Source: an uncultured Tolumonas sp. (lineage in GTDB: Bacteria; Pseudomonadota; Gammaproteobacteria; Enterobacterales; Aeromonadaceae). From it: a stretch of DNA of 64,000 bases. Each line of letters starts with the position of its first letter. Position 1 is the first letter of the stretch. The notes beneath the pieces are model-generated. The model was not told the DNA's origin and did no database searches. It saw only the letters and a list, made by a program, of their open reading frames with translations. A program made the translations under genes and the position numbers. The DNA is taken from NCBI RefSeq assembly GCF_963556105.2, contig NZ_OY829948.1:124001-188000 (forward strand), read 5' to 3'. Of the stretch, positions 1 to 10,344 are shown in pieces.

Positions 1-256
1 TGAAACGAGCATTTCCACATCTTCTGACCCTTGAGTCAGTGCGTCAATGGTCGCTACTACGCCTTCCAGCGCAGAACGCTCTTTACCCAATGCTTGTGCC
101 TTCTCTGGCTCATTCCAAACATCAGGTTGTTCTAATTCGGCACTGACTTCTTCTAAACGCTCTTTCTTAGCGTCGTAGTCAAAGGTACCCCCTCAGGAGT
201 TCAGTCCGTTCAGACAACTCCTTGAGCTTATTTAATACTGGATTCACTTCAAACAT
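1..256 (-). CDS. prfB: Peptide chain release factor 2, 5' part, with programmed frameshift
   Basis: This is the N-terminal part of RF2, which terminates translation at UGA and UAA; the rest lies left of the window. The minus strand reads [20 protein letters not shown], then LLRGYL and an in-frame TGA (complement of 179-181). The stop is preceded by the Shine-Dalgarno-like AGGGGG and the slippery CTT TGA C. This is the classic autoregulatory +1 frameshift site of prfB, and the +1 frame continues as [18 protein letters not shown]. The gene is therefore intact, not a pseudogene. In E. coli recJ-prfB are neighbours; here two chemoreceptor genes lie between them. Confidence 0.95.
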
Positions 257-536
257 TGAAGGGATTCTCTCTTTGGTCGGGTTATAGGAAAAACGGCGTA
301 TTTTAGCGGATAGGTCGCGTAATAAACAGGGTTAATGTGATCAATGCCACGCATCAGATCGATTACTGGTTTCAAAAGCAACGCTTGAGCGCACATCAAC
401 TAGCTTTATTAATAGGATCAGGTAGATTGCGGCACAACTTTTGATTAGGAAGTATGAATGTAAGCTACAATAGAGCTGGTTTTATAAAACAATAAAAATA
501 CTAATCCTTTCTTTTTGTCTGGGGGCGTGAAACGCA
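257..536. other. Intergenic region between prfB and the first chemoreceptor
   Basis: No gene is seen here. It must hold the divergent promoters of prfB and the chemoreceptor gene. A possible forward promoter is TTGATT near 439 and TACAAT near 467 with a long spacer of about 19 bp, so it is weak. A G-rich stretch (GGGGGCG) about 10 bases before the ATG at 537 can serve as ribosome binding site. Confidence 0.4.
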
Positions 537-2426
537 ATGAACACAATGTCGCTGAAAAACAAACTATCCATCGCAGCCAGTGCAGCTATCTTACTGGTGG
601 GTGTGATATTAACGACTGAAACTTATTTAGCAGCCAAATCGCGTTTAGAAACAAATCTAAGCCAGCAGGTTGATGATTTGGGAAACACCTTTGCAGCCAG
701 TGTTAATTACTGGTTTAACAGCAAAGGTTCCGCGATAAAAGCATTTCAGGCTGATCCGACCAACGACATTGAAATCGTAAAAGGGCTACAACAAACACGT
801 CTTTCCGGTGAGTTTGATAACGTGTTTTATGCCCGCCCGGATGGTAGTCAATTAAATGCCAATGGTGTGGTGTTACCGCCAGGCAATGATGACCCACGCA
901 AGTGGGATTGGTATCAAAAAGCACAAGCCAACCCAGCTGAAGTCTATGTATCGCCACCATCTATTGCCGCTGCAACCGGACAATTTGTGGTATCACTGGG
1001 TAAAGCCGTACAACAAAATGGCAAGACCTCCGCAATTTTGGGGGTTGATGTAACGGTAACTGAACTGCTGAACCAGTTGAGTAAAGTACAATTGCCTGGT
1101 GATGGCAGTGCGTTTTTAATCAATAACAATGGCATCATTCTGGTTCATACTGAGAAAGAACAGTTATCGCAACCAATCAGCAAATTATACCCTGAACTGG
1201 ATTTCGCCAGTCTAAGCAGTATGAAAGCAGGTCAATTCCGTTTGGTTCAACACAATAACCGAACCGAACGCGTTTATGTCTCACCGGTAAGCGGTCAGAA
1301 TCAGCTTTTGGTGTTAGTGCTGGATAACGACAAAGTCACTGCCCCCCTGTATACACAGATGTGGACCAGTATCGGCGTATTGCTGGTTGTTCTGTTAATT
1401 TCCTTAGGTGGCTTTGCACTGATGTGTAATGCCTTGTTCCGTCCGTTAGCCGTCGTTTCACAAGCACTGGCTAAGATAGCCGATGGTAACGGTGATCTGA
1501 CACAGCGTATTCCACTGAGCAACCGTGATGAAGTTGGGCAATTAGCGGCTAACTTCAATAAGTTTGTCGACAGCCTACATCAATTGATCGCGCATGTTCG
1601 TCATCAGGCCAAAGATATTGGTGATGAAGCATCTCAAGGTTTACGTCGCACTAAAACTTCAGTGCAGGAATTAGGTCGTCAGCAGCAAGAAATTGCGATG
1701 GTAGCAACCGCTGTCACTGAAATGGCCTCTGCAACACAGGAAATTGCCAATAATGCCGAACAAACTGCAGCCGCTGCGATTCAATCTGCCGAAAGCAGTG
1801 AAGCAGGTAAATCTTTAGTTAATAAAACTCGTGAATCTATCCGTCATCTGGCAGATGGGGTTTCTGAAGCGACCGATGTTATTGCGCAACTGGATCGCCA
1901 TGCGCAAGAAATCAACGGTATTCTGGCCACAATCAAGGGTATTGCCGAACAAACCAACTTATTGGCACTCAATGCTGCTATTGAAGCGGCTCGTGCCGGT
2001 GAGCAAGGCCGTGGCTTTGCGGTAGTAGCAGATGAAGTGCGGGTGTTATCACAACGTACAGCCGCATCCACCACTGAAATTCAATCCACCATTGAAACGC
2101 TGCAACGCACTACGCAGAAAGCCGTCAACATGATGGAAAAAAGCAGTGATATGGCCGCGCACAGTGTGCAGGACGCACTAGATGCCTCTTCTGCATTGGA
2201 AGAAATCACCCAAGCGGTAAGTTCTATTTCTGATATGGCCAATCAAATCGCGACGGCAGCTGAAGAGCAAAGCCATGTGACCGGTGAAATTACCACCAAT
2301 GTTACCGCCATCAAAGACGTAGCAGATGAAGTCGCCAGCGGTGCGATTCAGGCAGAAGATGATGCACATAAACTGCAACGTCAAGCTGATGATCTGAATA
2401 GCAAGGTTGCACATTTTATTCTCTAA
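537..2426 (+). CDS. Methyl-accepting chemotaxis protein (Cache type), copy 1
   Basis: Transmembrane chemoreceptor of 629 aa. Residues about 11-33 form the first membrane helix. A periplasmic Cache-type sensor follows ([11 protein letters not shown] and [14 protein letters not shown] are typical of these folds), with a second helix at about 275-300, a HAMP domain to about 353, and the cytoplasmic signalling hairpin. The hairpin tip near residues 470-505 has the invariant core [20 protein letters not shown]. It would signal through CheA/CheW to the flagellar motor; the ligand cannot be told from sequence. No C-terminal CheR/CheB-tethering pentapeptide is seen (ends KVAHFIL). The next gene is a paralogue in tandem, nearly identical in the signalling half and divergent in the sensor. 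Confidence 0.93.
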   Translation: MNTMSLKNKLSIAASAAILLVGVILTTETYLAAKSRLETNLSQQVDDLGNTFAASVNYWFNSKGSAIKAFQADPTNDIEIVKGLQQTRLSGEFDNVFYARPDGSQLNANGVVLPPGNDDPRKWDWYQKAQANPAEVYVSPPSIAAATGQFVVSLGKAVQQNGKTSAILGVDVTVTELLNQLSKVQLPGDGSAFLINNNGIILVHTEKEQLSQPISKLYPELDFASLSSMKAGQFRLVQHNNRTERVYVSPVSGQNQLLVLVLDNDKVTAPLYTQMWTSIGVLLVVLLISLGGFALMCNALFRPLAVVSQALAKIADGNGDLTQRIPLSNRDEVGQLAANFNKFVDSLHQLIAHVRHQAKDIGDEASQGLRRTKTSVQELGRQQQEIAMVATAVTEMASATQEIANNAEQTAAAAIQSAESSEAGKSLVNKTRESIRHLADGVSEATDVIAQLDRHAQEINGILATIKGIAEQTNLLALNAAIEAARAGEQGRGFAVVADEVRVLSQRTAASTTEIQSTIETLQRTTQKAVNMMEKSSDMAAHSVQDALDASSALEEITQAVSSISDMANQIATAAEEQSHVTGEITTNVTAIKDVADEVASGAIQAEDDAHKLQRQADDLNSKVAHFIL

Positions 2427-2445
2427 CCATTTCTTGCATGTAAAG

Positions 2446-2476
2446 AAAAGCCAGTATTTGAACATACTGGCTTTTT
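2446..2476 (+). terminator. Rho-independent terminator after chemoreceptor 1
   Basis: A 12-bp perfect stem (AAAAGCCAGTAT / ATACTGGCTTTT, loop TTGAAC) ends in a T run 20 bases after the stop codon. Confidence 0.9.
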
Positions 2477-2575
2477 AATTTATTTAAACCAGAACAAGTC
2501 TGACTATAACAACATTTTCATTCACAAAAGCCATCTATGCTTATAGGAGAATTATCCCTAGGAAAATATTTATCT

Positions 2576-4444
2576 ATGTTTAAGCATTCGTTAAAAGCCA
2601 AAATTCTAATGCTGGTCAATCTGGCTATTCTGACCATCATTATTCTGCTTTCCACTACGTTTTATCATTCACAAAAAGAACTGCTCATACAACAAAGTTA
2701 CCTAAATCTGAAAAGTGTCGGTGCTGAAATATCACGAGGCATTGCCGATTGGATAAAAGTACGTCACAGCATTATTGATGGCTTGAGTAAAAATATTGAT
2801 AGCCCGGAATTAGTGACTCATTTAGTGCAAGCCAGAACATCCGGTAATTTTGCCCTCACCTTTTATGGTGATGAAAACGGCAAAATGGTAGATGCCGACC
2901 CAACCATTGATCGGGCCGGATATGACCCCAGAACACGCGATTGGTATAAAGATACCAAGGCCGCCGGGCAAGCTACCTTATCCAACCCCTACATCAGTGC
3001 TTCAATGAAAAAACTGGTTGTCGCCTTTTCCAGCCCCGTCGCTCATGGTGTGGTATCAGGTGTGATTGATATTGATAACATTATCAATAATATCAATGGC
3101 CTCAACCTTCAGGCTGATGGAGAAGCAGTTCTGCTGCTTAAAGACAGCACTGTCATCGCTTATAAAGATAAAAACCGGATCCTGAAGTCAGCGAGCGAGA
3201 TTGCCCCCGATCTTACCGCTTCTTTTTTGGAACAATCTTCTCTGGGTGATGAATTTCAAGCCATTCAAATCAATGGAAAAGACAAACTAGCGTTGACAGT
3301 ACAGATCCCCAATACCGAATGGCGCATTTTATTTTCGCTGGATAAAGCCACGTTGATGGCACCGCTATACAGTAAATTACTCCAGCAAATTATCATTGCC
3401 TTAATTATTGGCGCTGTGTTCAGTCTGGTTATGAGTTTATGGATCAATCACCTCTTCCGCCCATTAAAAACGGTCTCGGATGCGCTGCAAACAATTGCAA
3501 ACGGTAAAGGAGATTTGACGAAACGGATCCCGCTTAACAATGAAGATGAGATTGGCTTGTTAGCCGCTAACTTCAATCGTTTTGTTGGTAGTTTGCATGA
3601 ATTGATCACGCATATTCGTGCCCTAGCCAGTGATATTGATAATGAGGCAGATCAGGGGCTTAAACGCAGTCAAAGCTCGGTGAGTGAACTGAGTCGTCAG
3701 CAGCAAGAGCTCACCATGGTGGCAACTGCTGTCACGGAAATGGCATCAGCCACGCAAGAAATTGCAGGGAATGCGGAACAAACCGCAGCCGCTGCTATTG
3801 AATCATCAGAAAGCAGCGAAGCTGGCAAATCATTAGTGAATAAAACCCGGGAATCGATCAGTCATCTGGCGGACGGTGTTTCGGAAGCTACAGAAGTGAT
3901 TGCGCAACTCGATCGTCATGCTCAAGAGATCAACGGTATTTTAGCTACCATCAAGGGCATCGCAGAACAGACCAATCTGCTGGCATTAAATGCCGCCATT
4001 GAAGCCGCGCGGGCTGGCGAACAAGGCCGAGGGTTTGCCGTAGTAGCAGATGAAGTGCGTGTCTTGTCGCAACGCACTGCTGCCTCTACCACCGAGATTC
4101 AATCCACTATTGAAACATTACAGCGCACCACGCAAAAAGCAGTGAATATCATGGCGAGCAGTCAGGATATGGCGGCACACAGCGTTAAAGACGCACTGGA
4201 TGCCTCTTCTGCATTAGAAGAAATTACCCGTGCCGTCAGCTCTATTTCCGATATGGCAAACCAGATCGCAACAGCAGCGGAAGAACAAAGTCACGTCACC
4301 AGTGAAATCACCACCAACGTTACGGCAATTAAGGATGTAGCCGATGAGTTAGCCGATGGCGCGGTTCAAACACAGAAAGATGCCTATAAACTGCAAACGC
4401 ACGCCGCTGATTTAACCAATAAGGTGGCACATTTTATTCTTTAA
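2576..4444 (+). CDS. Methyl-accepting chemotaxis protein (Cache type), copy 2
   Basis: Second chemoreceptor, 622 aa from the ATG at 2576 ([10 protein letters not shown]). I prefer this start because an AGGA lies 11-14 bases upstream and the charged-then-hydrophobic N-terminus aligns with copy 1; an in-frame ATG at 2537 would add 13 residues. It has a first membrane helix at about 8-30, a periplasmic Cache sensor with the motif [12 protein letters not shown], a second helix at about 266-290, HAMP, and the same signalling hairpin. From the HAMP end to the C-terminus it is almost identical in protein sequence to copy 1, while the sensor regions differ strongly. This fits duplication followed by sensor divergence. 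The own terminator upstream suggests separate transcription. Confidence 0.93.
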   Translation: MFKHSLKAKILMLVNLAILTIIILLSTTFYHSQKELLIQQSYLNLKSVGAEISRGIADWIKVRHSIIDGLSKNIDSPELVTHLVQARTSGNFALTFYGDENGKMVDADPTIDRAGYDPRTRDWYKDTKAAGQATLSNPYISASMKKLVVAFSSPVAHGVVSGVIDIDNIINNINGLNLQADGEAVLLLKDSTVIAYKDKNRILKSASEIAPDLTASFLEQSSLGDEFQAIQINGKDKLALTVQIPNTEWRILFSLDKATLMAPLYSKLLQQIIIALIIGAVFSLVMSLWINHLFRPLKTVSDALQTIANGKGDLTKRIPLNNEDEIGLLAANFNRFVGSLHELITHIRALASDIDNEADQGLKRSQSSVSELSRQQQELTMVATAVTEMASATQEIAGNAEQTAAAAIESSESSEAGKSLVNKTRESISHLADGVSEATEVIAQLDRHAQEINGILATIKGIAEQTNLLALNAAIEAARAGEQGRGFAVVADEVRVLSQRTAASTTEIQSTIETLQRTTQKAVNIMASSQDMAAHSVKDALDASSALEEITRAVSSISDMANQIATAAEEQSHVTSEITTNVTAIKDVADELADGAVQTQKDAYKLQTHAADLTNKVAHFIL

Positions 4445-4473
4445 CTGACAAGCATAACGTTGCTAAAAATTGT

Positions 4474-4509
4474 AAAAGCCGACAATAAAGTTTGTCGGCT
4501 TTTATTTTT
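4474..4509 (+). terminator. Rho-independent terminator after chemoreceptor 2
   Basis: A 12-bp perfect stem (AAAAGCCGACAA / TTGTCGGCTTTT) is followed by TATTTTT. A second forward hairpin at 4570-4596 (CCCCGC / GCGGGG then TTTTTT) overlaps the end of the convergent recJ and gives a second stop for forward transcripts. Confidence 0.9.
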
Positions 4510-4594
4510 GGAACCATGCTTAATTTGAGCTCATGCATTTTTTGCAATGACAGAGTAGAAACCGGATTTCCCCGCCGTTTATTGCGGGGCTTTT

Positions 4595-6325
4595 TTACCT
4601 AATAGCAACGACCTGCTCGACCAATAATTGTACCGACCGTTGTCCACGCCATTCATTGATATCTAACCGATAAACCAATTGCACCTGCCCTACAGAAGCA
4701 TCTGGCCAACAATTTAAATCAACATTAAATGCGATCGCATCCAAACGAGGGCCATTAGGTAGCTGAACTTCCATTTTCAGGTGTTTGCTCCCCACCAGCT
4801 TTTGGTGGCGCAGATGAAAAACACCATCGAAGCAAGGTTCAGGAAATGCTTGCCCCCACGGCCCGGCATTACGCAATGCTTCAACCATCTCCAGCGAGAA
4901 CTCCTGAGCCAGCAACTCACCGTCGGTTAATACGGTCCCCGTTAGCTGTTCTGGCGTAAGCCATTCCGCCACCAACGCGGTAAATTTTTCTCGGAAAGGT
5001 TCTAAGCTCGTTTTTGGTAATGACAACCCGGCCGCCATCGCATGGCCGCCATATTTACTGATCAGCCCTGGATGCAGTTGATCTAAACGTTCCAGCGCAT
5101 CCCGCATATGCAGGCCAGGAATAGAACGGCCAGAGCCTTTTAGCTCGTCATCGCTGCTTTCTGCAAACGCAAACACCGGACGGTGATATTGTTCTTTGAT
5201 ACGAGAGGCAACTAAACCGACAACCCCTTGATGCCAATCATCTTGATGTAACACCAAAGCAGCAGGTAATTCACCCTCCAATGCTTTCAAACGCGACAGC
5301 GTTGCCAGCGCTTCTTGTTGCATGCTGCCTTCAATGGCTTTGCGTTCCTGATTTAAGGCATCCATTTGTGATGCCAAATGACGGGCAATGTTTTCATCGT
5401 TGGACAGCAGACAAGCGATGCCCATGGTCATGTCATCAAGACGACCCACCGCATTCAGACGCGGGCCCAAGAAATAACCCAAATCGTTGGCGGTCAGGAG
5501 TGACAGTTCGCGCCCGGCCACTTCACACAGCGCCTTAATACCCGCTCGGCATTTGCCAGCACGGATACGCTGTAACCCCTGATGCACTAAAATGCGATTG
5601 TTGTTATCCAGCGCCACCACATCGGCAACTGTACCGAGCGCCACCAAATCGAGATAATCAGCGACATTCGGTGCAGTAATATTTTGCTGAGTAAACCAAC
5701 CAAGTTGCTGCAAATGACTTTTAAGCGCAGCCATCAGATAAAACGCCACGCCCACACCAGCCAGATTACCCGAGCCAAACCCGCAACCTTGCTGGTTCGG
5801 ATTCACTATTGCATCGGCTTGCGGCAATTCTGTACCGGGTAAATGGTGATCGGTGATCAATACCTTCATGCCCTGCTGGCGTGCGGTTTCGACACCCGCC
5901 AGACTAGAAATGCCGTTATCTACTGTGATCAGTAATTCGGCATTTTGCTGAGCCGCCAGCATGGCAATTTCAGGGCTTAAACCATAACCATATTCAAAAC
6001 GGTTCGGCACTAAATAGGCGACGTTTTGCGCGCCCATCGCGCGTAATGCCAATGTCATTAAGGCGGTGCTAGTGGCACCATCGCAGTCAAAATCGCCGAC
6101 GATAATAATCCGTTGTTGTTGCTGCAAAGCCTCAGTCAGTAACGCCAGCGCTTGTGGTAAATCTTTCAGCCCTTGTGGCGCTAATAAATTGCCGGCAGAG
6201 CGATTTAATTCATCGACCTTCGTGATACCGCGGCTAGCATAAATCTGGCGTAAACGGGCAGGCATATCGGCAGGTAAAAAAGAGTCATCGACTTGTGGAC
6301 GGCGGCGAAGTTTAAAAGTCATCAT
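4595..6325 (-). CDS. recJ: Single-stranded-DNA-specific exonuclease RecJ
   Basis: 5'-3' ssDNA exonuclease acting in RecF-pathway recombination, mismatch repair and base excision repair. The 576-aa protein matches the E. coli length. The DHH-family catalytic motifs are visible: DFDCDG (residues 78-83), VDNGIS (135-140) and DHH (159-161). The DHHA1 motif GGHAMAAG lies near residue 400. It starts with Met-Met, so the second Met is an equally good start. It is followed in the opposite direction of travel by prfB after the two chemoreceptors, and preceded 66 bases upstream by the MuiA-type gene, where E. coli has dsbC. Confidence 0.96.
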   Translation of the reverse strand: MMTFKLRRRPQVDDSFLPADMPARLRQIYASRGITKVDELNRSAGNLLAPQGLKDLPQALALLTEALQQQQRIIIVGDFDCDGATSTALMTLALRAMGAQNVAYLVPNRFEYGYGLSPEIAMLAAQQNAELLITVDNGISSLAGVETARQQGMKVLITDHHLPGTELPQADAIVNPNQQGCGFGSGNLAGVGVAFYLMAALKSHLQQLGWFTQQNITAPNVADYLDLVALGTVADVVALDNNNRILVHQGLQRIRAGKCRAGIKALCEVAGRELSLLTANDLGYFLGPRLNAVGRLDDMTMGIACLLSNDENIARHLASQMDALNQERKAIEGSMQQEALATLSRLKALEGELPAALVLHQDDWHQGVVGLVASRIKEQYHRPVFAFAESSDDELKGSGRSIPGLHMRDALERLDQLHPGLISKYGGHAMAAGLSLPKTSLEPFREKFTALVAEWLTPEQLTGTVLTDGELLAQEFSLEMVEALRNAGPWGQAFPEPCFDGVFHLRHQKLVGSKHLKMEVQLPNGPRLDAIAFNVDLNCWPDASVGQVQLVYRLDINEWRGQRSVQLLVEQVVAIR

Positions 6326-6391
6326 GAATTATCTGAGTATTTAAGCAGGATCTGCGGGCACGTTAGCCCGCAGCAGCCTGATTAGCAAGGA

Positions 6392-8014
6392 TCAAAGATT
6401 ATCGATCTGTTTGTCTTGCGGGTAAGCAACCTGATAGCCGGTGTCTAAAGTCGCTGTTTTACCGGCTGGCAATGGTAATTCCCACCGTTGCACGCCGGCT
6501 TGCTGATTCACATTTTGCTCTTTCGGTGCCACAGTACCGTCTAACGTTGAAACCTTAATATCTTGCTGTTTGGAAACTGGCCAGCTATCTAACACTGTCA
6601 GTGACATCGGTTTCGGGTGTCCGTTGGTGACTTTAAGTTGGTAATGACGTTGCAGGGTTTGTTGTTTATTCAGCACTCCCGACTCACCCGCTTCATTTTT
6701 CAGCGTCTGCCAATCCAGTTTCACAGCATCATCGGCACCAAAACCCATTGCGATCTGATCTTTCGGGGCCAGCAAAGGCTGATCGACTCGCCCTACTCTG
6801 ACACCATCACGTTGTAATAACCATTCGCCCGGCAACAGTGGTGTGGAAGATGGGTTTTCAACTTTAGCATACAGATAAGCATGCGGATCCAGACGCGGTA
6901 CAGCCTGTAAATTCAGCGACACTGGCCATTGCTGTTGTTGCAAGACGACCCGTTGCTTTTCTTCGCTAGAATTAACATTGATCTTGCCTGGGATCTGATA
7001 AGAAACATGATATCCGCTATCAATCACCGTCGCCCGCTGCTCGGCTACTGGTGCAGCTGCCACCATCATTTCCGGCATCGCCGCATCAGCGACAGCACCA
7101 GCCGATTTCATTAATGTGTTCCGTGGGACTGGGCGTTGATAATCAATCCACCAGCTGGAAAGTGCCGGGGGCTCTACTGCTGCACTGGGTTGTAATGTCG
7201 AGAGCGTTAACGCAACATTATCCCAATTTTCGCCGCTATTTTGCTGCACATAAGCCGCTTGGGTGACGGCCAATTTGCTTTGCTGGGTATCTAAATTTGC
7301 ATCATAAACCGGATACCAACTGGCCTGATTGAGCTGATAACTCAGCTTCATCGCTAATTTGCCACCCACCGATTGCAGATGTACCACGGCAACTTTATTG
7401 TCCTGCTGACGATTATTGAGCTGCTCCAGCTCGCGCTGCGTGACATCAATTTGCTGTTTCAGCGCACGAATTTCGCGTGCCAGTGTCACTTTTGCCGCAC
7501 CAATTTCTTTCATCCCAGCACCTAGCGTCTGCCAGCCAGCACGCCACTGCACAACTGAATTACTCTCGACAGTTTTCTCTGCTTTCGGTGTACCGCCTTG
7601 TTCCGCCAATTTTTGCAGATAGGTTTGCTGGGTGTTCAGTGCCAGTTCATCGGCTTGCAGTAACGCCTGCTGATCCAATTGCGCGGTCAGCTTATCTTGT
7701 AACTCTTTTGCACGTGGCAGCACCAGTTCACTGCGTACCTCATTTTTGAGCTCAACACTCGCCACCGAACTGCCTTTATCGCCGCTACCGGTGATGCGCA
7801 GTGAGTTTTCATCCAGCGTCGATGGCAAGCCAGCGACCAGAACTGTCTGCGGCCCAGCGGGCAATTCCACCGTAAACGTTCGCGTGACCGTGGCCGAGGA
7901 AGGGTAAACCGTTACCGCCGCAATCTGGCTCTCAACAACTTGTTCCGCCATCGCGGATGACACCATTAACGCCAACAGACTCAATGAAAATACTTGGATT
8001 GTTTTATTCGACAT
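6392..8014 (-). CDS. MuiA-family (DUF4139/DUF4140) exported protein
   Basis: A 540-aa exported protein. Residues 1-23 form a signal peptide (hydrophobic core, SAMA-EQ cleavage site). An N-terminal DUF4140-like beta domain (TVYPSSATVTRTF), a coiled-coil middle (about 95-215, rich in KELQDKLTAQLDQQ-type heptads), and a C-terminal DUF4139 beta domain ending GKTATLDTGYQVAYP follow. Relatives are called mucoidy inhibitor MuiA family; the molecular function is not established. It sits between xerD and recJ in the place that dsbC occupies in E. coli; gaps of 66 bp to recJ and 26 bp to xerD suggest co-transcription with both. Confidence 0.8.
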   Translation of the reverse strand: MSNKTIQVFSLSLLALMVSSAMAEQVVESQIAAVTVYPSSATVTRTFTVELPAGPQTVLVAGLPSTLDENSLRITGSGDKGSSVASVELKNEVRSELVLPRAKELQDKLTAQLDQQALLQADELALNTQQTYLQKLAEQGGTPKAEKTVESNSVVQWRAGWQTLGAGMKEIGAAKVTLAREIRALKQQIDVTQRELEQLNNRQQDNKVAVVHLQSVGGKLAMKLSYQLNQASWYPVYDANLDTQQSKLAVTQAAYVQQNSGENWDNVALTLSTLQPSAAVEPPALSSWWIDYQRPVPRNTLMKSAGAVADAAMPEMMVAAAPVAEQRATVIDSGYHVSYQIPGKINVNSSEEKQRVVLQQQQWPVSLNLQAVPRLDPHAYLYAKVENPSSTPLLPGEWLLQRDGVRVGRVDQPLLAPKDQIAMGFGADDAVKLDWQTLKNEAGESGVLNKQQTLQRHYQLKVTNGHPKPMSLTVLDSWPVSKQQDIKVSTLDGTVAPKEQNVNQQAGVQRWELPLPAGKTATLDTGYQVAYPQDKQIDNL

Positions 8015-8040
8015 TATGTTCTCTCGTACTTAATCCAGCG

Positions 8041-8934
8041 TTATGCGCGCGGATGATGTTCCTGATGTAATTCTTGCAAACGTGCCTGCGCTACATGGGT
8101 ATAGATCTGCGTAGTCGACAGATCCGAGTGGCCGAGCAGCATCTGCACAACACGTAAATCAGCACCATGATTCAATAAATGTGTGGCAAAAGCATGTCGC
8201 AGCGTATGCGGTGACAGATCAGAATTAATATTGGCCCGCACTGCATAGAGTTTAATGCGATGCCAGAATGTCTGGCGGGTCATATGCTGCGCACGGTTAG
8301 AGGGAAACAGCACATCCGATGATTGCTCATGCAGCAGCGTCATACGCCCTTCGCGCATAAAACGCTGGATCCAATATTGCGCCTCTTCGCCCGTTGGCAC
8401 GAGACGGTCTTTATTACCTTTACCAGTCACCCGCACATACGCCATGTTAGATGCCAACTGATGGATTTGCAGGCTCACCAATTCAGTGACACGCAAGCCA
8501 GTGGCATAAAGCAATTCCAGCATCGCTTTATCACGCAGCTCGATCGGATCTTGGACGCGCGGTTCCGCCAGCAACGCATCAACTTGCTCTTCGCTGATAT
8601 CTTTCGGTAAACGCAGAGGCAACTTCGGCGCATCTAACGCCACGGTCGGGTCATCGGCCCGTAACTGCTCGCGAATTAAAAATTGGTAAAAACGGCGCAG
8701 CGCACTGAGCAAGCGCGCGGTGGAAGTTGCCTTGAAACCCTGATCGATCCGCCATGCCAGATAGTTATGCAGCAACAAGGTATCGAGCGTGAGATAAGAA
8801 GAAGCCTTGCTGTCGAGCCAGTCATTCAGCTTATAGAGATCAGTGCGGTAAGAAGAAACGGTATTATCGCTCAACCCGCGTTCCAGCCATAACATATCCA
8901 AAAACTGCTCAATCAGAGGATTATCTTGTTTCAT
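8041..8934 (-). CDS. xerD: Site-specific tyrosine recombinase XerD
   Basis: Chromosome dimer resolution recombinase, partner of XerC at dif. The start chosen is the ATG at 8934 (MKQDNPLIEQFLDMLWLERG), giving 297 aa, one short of E. coli XerD; the open frame extends 59 residues upstream without similarity. Catalytic residues are visible in ATGLRVTE (Arg I), HTLRHAFATHLL (His-x-x-Arg) and LGHSDLSTTQIYTHV (His and the Tyr nucleophile). It is divergent from fldB, as in E. coli. Confidence 0.96.
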   Translation of the reverse strand: MKQDNPLIEQFLDMLWLERGLSDNTVSSYRTDLYKLNDWLDSKASSYLTLDTLLLHNYLAWRIDQGFKATSTARLLSALRRFYQFLIREQLRADDPTVALDAPKLPLRLPKDISEEQVDALLAEPRVQDPIELRDKAMLELLYATGLRVTELVSLQIHQLASNMAYVRVTGKGNKDRLVPTGEEAQYWIQRFMREGRMTLLHEQSSDVLFPSNRAQHMTRQTFWHRIKLYAVRANINSDLSPHTLRHAFATHLLNHGADLRVVQMLLGHSDLSTTQIYTHVAQARLQELHQEHHPRA

Positions 8935-9012
8935 TACTAATTTGTTACCTTTGTTGGCGATCCGCGCTGCACTTTTGTAACATGGAATCAATTTTGTTGT
9001 CTGGAAATCATT

Positions 9013-9528
9013 ATGCAAATTGGTCTGTTTTACGGCTCCAGCACCTGTTACACCGAAATTGTAGCGGAAAAAATCCAATCTATTCTGGGTGCTGATCTCA
9101 TCACGATCCATAACCTTGCCGATACGCCTGTCAGCAAAATGGCCGACTACAGCATTCTGTTTTTAGGCATTCCAACCTGGGATTTTGGTGAGATTCAAAC
9201 CGATTGGGCCAATAACTGGGATGTCATCGATGAAGTCAATCTCAGCGGTAAAATCGTGGCGTTATTTGGCTTGGGCGATCAGGGAACCTATGGCGAGTGG
9301 TTTTTAGATGCAATGGGGTTATTGCACGACAAACTGCTGGCCAAAGGCTGTCAGATCGTTGGTTACTGGCCAAATGAAGGCTATGAATTTGACGCGTCGA
9401 AAGCCTTGGTTGCCGATGGCAGCTATTTTTGCGGGCTGGCTCTGGATGACATCACTCAATATGAACAAACTGACGAGCGCCTGCAAAAATGGCTGCCACA
9501 AGTGTTGGAAGAAATAGCTGATATTTAA
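9013..9528 (+). CDS. fldB: Flavodoxin FldB
   Basis: FMN-containing electron carrier of 171 aa, cytoplasmic. The phosphate-binding loop GSSTCYTE (residues 8-15) is present, and the FMN aromatic stacking regions IPTWDFGE and [12 protein letters not shown] are conserved. The gene is divergent from xerD with only 78 bp between start codons, so their promoters must be in that gap. Its stop overlaps the end of the convergent yfiC by 4 bp. Confidence 0.95.
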   Translation: MQIGLFYGSSTCYTEIVAEKIQSILGADLITIHNLADTPVSKMADYSILFLGIPTWDFGEIQTDWANNWDVIDEVNLSGKIVALFGLGDQGTYGEWFLDAMGLLHDKLLAKGCQIVGYWPNEGYEFDASKALVADGSYFCGLALDDITQYEQTDERLQKWLPQVLEEIADI

Positions 9529-10238
9529 GCTGACATGCGCAGATAAAATTCATCAGCCAACGCAACAAATTCGGAAGAGTAACGATTATCTGTTTCGCGC
9601 AGACAAAGTTGCTCTTCCACCGTTTCAGTTGCCTTACGACTCAACACTAGTAACACCAGATTAGGTATTTTGCCGCGTTTGGTTTCCACCAAACAACGTC
9701 GTTGCAAATGCCAGCCCAATTCATTTGCCAACGCAACTAACTGCTCACCTTGTTCCACGGGCAATACCAAAGCCAGTTTTCCCAATGGTGCCAGCAAACG
9801 TTCAGCACTTTGCAGCAAGGCTGTTTGATCTAATTCACCCGTATGCCGTGCCCGCTGGCGCGCAGCATCCGGCAATGTCTGCCCATGCACAAAATAAGGT
9901 GGGTTGCTGATGATCAAATCGTAATATGGCGCCTGAAAAGTACGAATATCATGCCGGATAATACGAATACGCTCGCGCCATGGCGAACCATTAACATTCT
10001 CTTCCGCCTGTTTCACTGCATCGGCATCTAACTCTACCGCATCAATTTGCACCAACTGACTCGTCCGTTGCGCCAACATCAAGGCGAGAATGCCGGTTCC
10101 CGTTCCAATATCCAAAATACGTTTTACCCCAGCCACCGGAGTCCAACTGCCAAGCACAATACTGTCTGTTCCCACCTTCATGGCGCAGCGATCTTGCTCA
10201 ATATGAAACTGTTTAAAAGTAAAGCTATGACCGCCCAT
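9525..10238 (-). CDS. yfiC: tRNA1(Val) (adenine(37)-N6)-methyltransferase
   Basis: S-adenosylmethionine-dependent methyltransferase that modifies A37 of tRNA-Val (YfiC/TrmN6 family), 237 aa. The SAM-binding motif [16 protein letters not shown] (about 43-58) and the N6-adenine catalytic NPPY (within [13 protein letters not shown]) are clear. It is divergent from srmB, as in E. coli. Confidence 0.93.
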   Translation of the reverse strand: MGGHSFTFKQFHIEQDRCAMKVGTDSIVLGSWTPVAGVKRILDIGTGTGILALMLAQRTSQLVQIDAVELDADAVKQAEENVNGSPWRERIRIIRHDIRTFQAPYYDLIISNPPYFVHGQTLPDAARQRARHTGELDQTALLQSAERLLAPLGKLALVLPVEQGEQLVALANELGWHLQRRCLVETKRGKIPNLVLLVLSRKATETVEEQLCLRETDNRYSSEFVALADEFYLRMSA

Positions 10239-10282
10239 AGGAATCTTTCATCTTCTGAATTTTCAGTAACACTAAAATAGCT

Positions 10283-10311
10283 GCGAATTTTACGCCATAC
10301 TTGCCTATAAT
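10283..10311 (+). promoter_or_regulatory. Probable srmB promoter
   Basis: A perfect TATAAT at 10306-10311 lies 34 bases before the srmB ATG. The -35 region 17 bp upstream (GCGAAT) is weak, so only the -10 box is convincing. Confidence 0.5.
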
Positions 10312-10344
10312 GTGCGCCCTCATTTGTAAGTCAGGAAGTCGTTT

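Noticed and set aside
1..256. prfB as a frameshifted pseudogene
   Set aside because: The TGA lies in the conserved programmed frameshift site of RF2.
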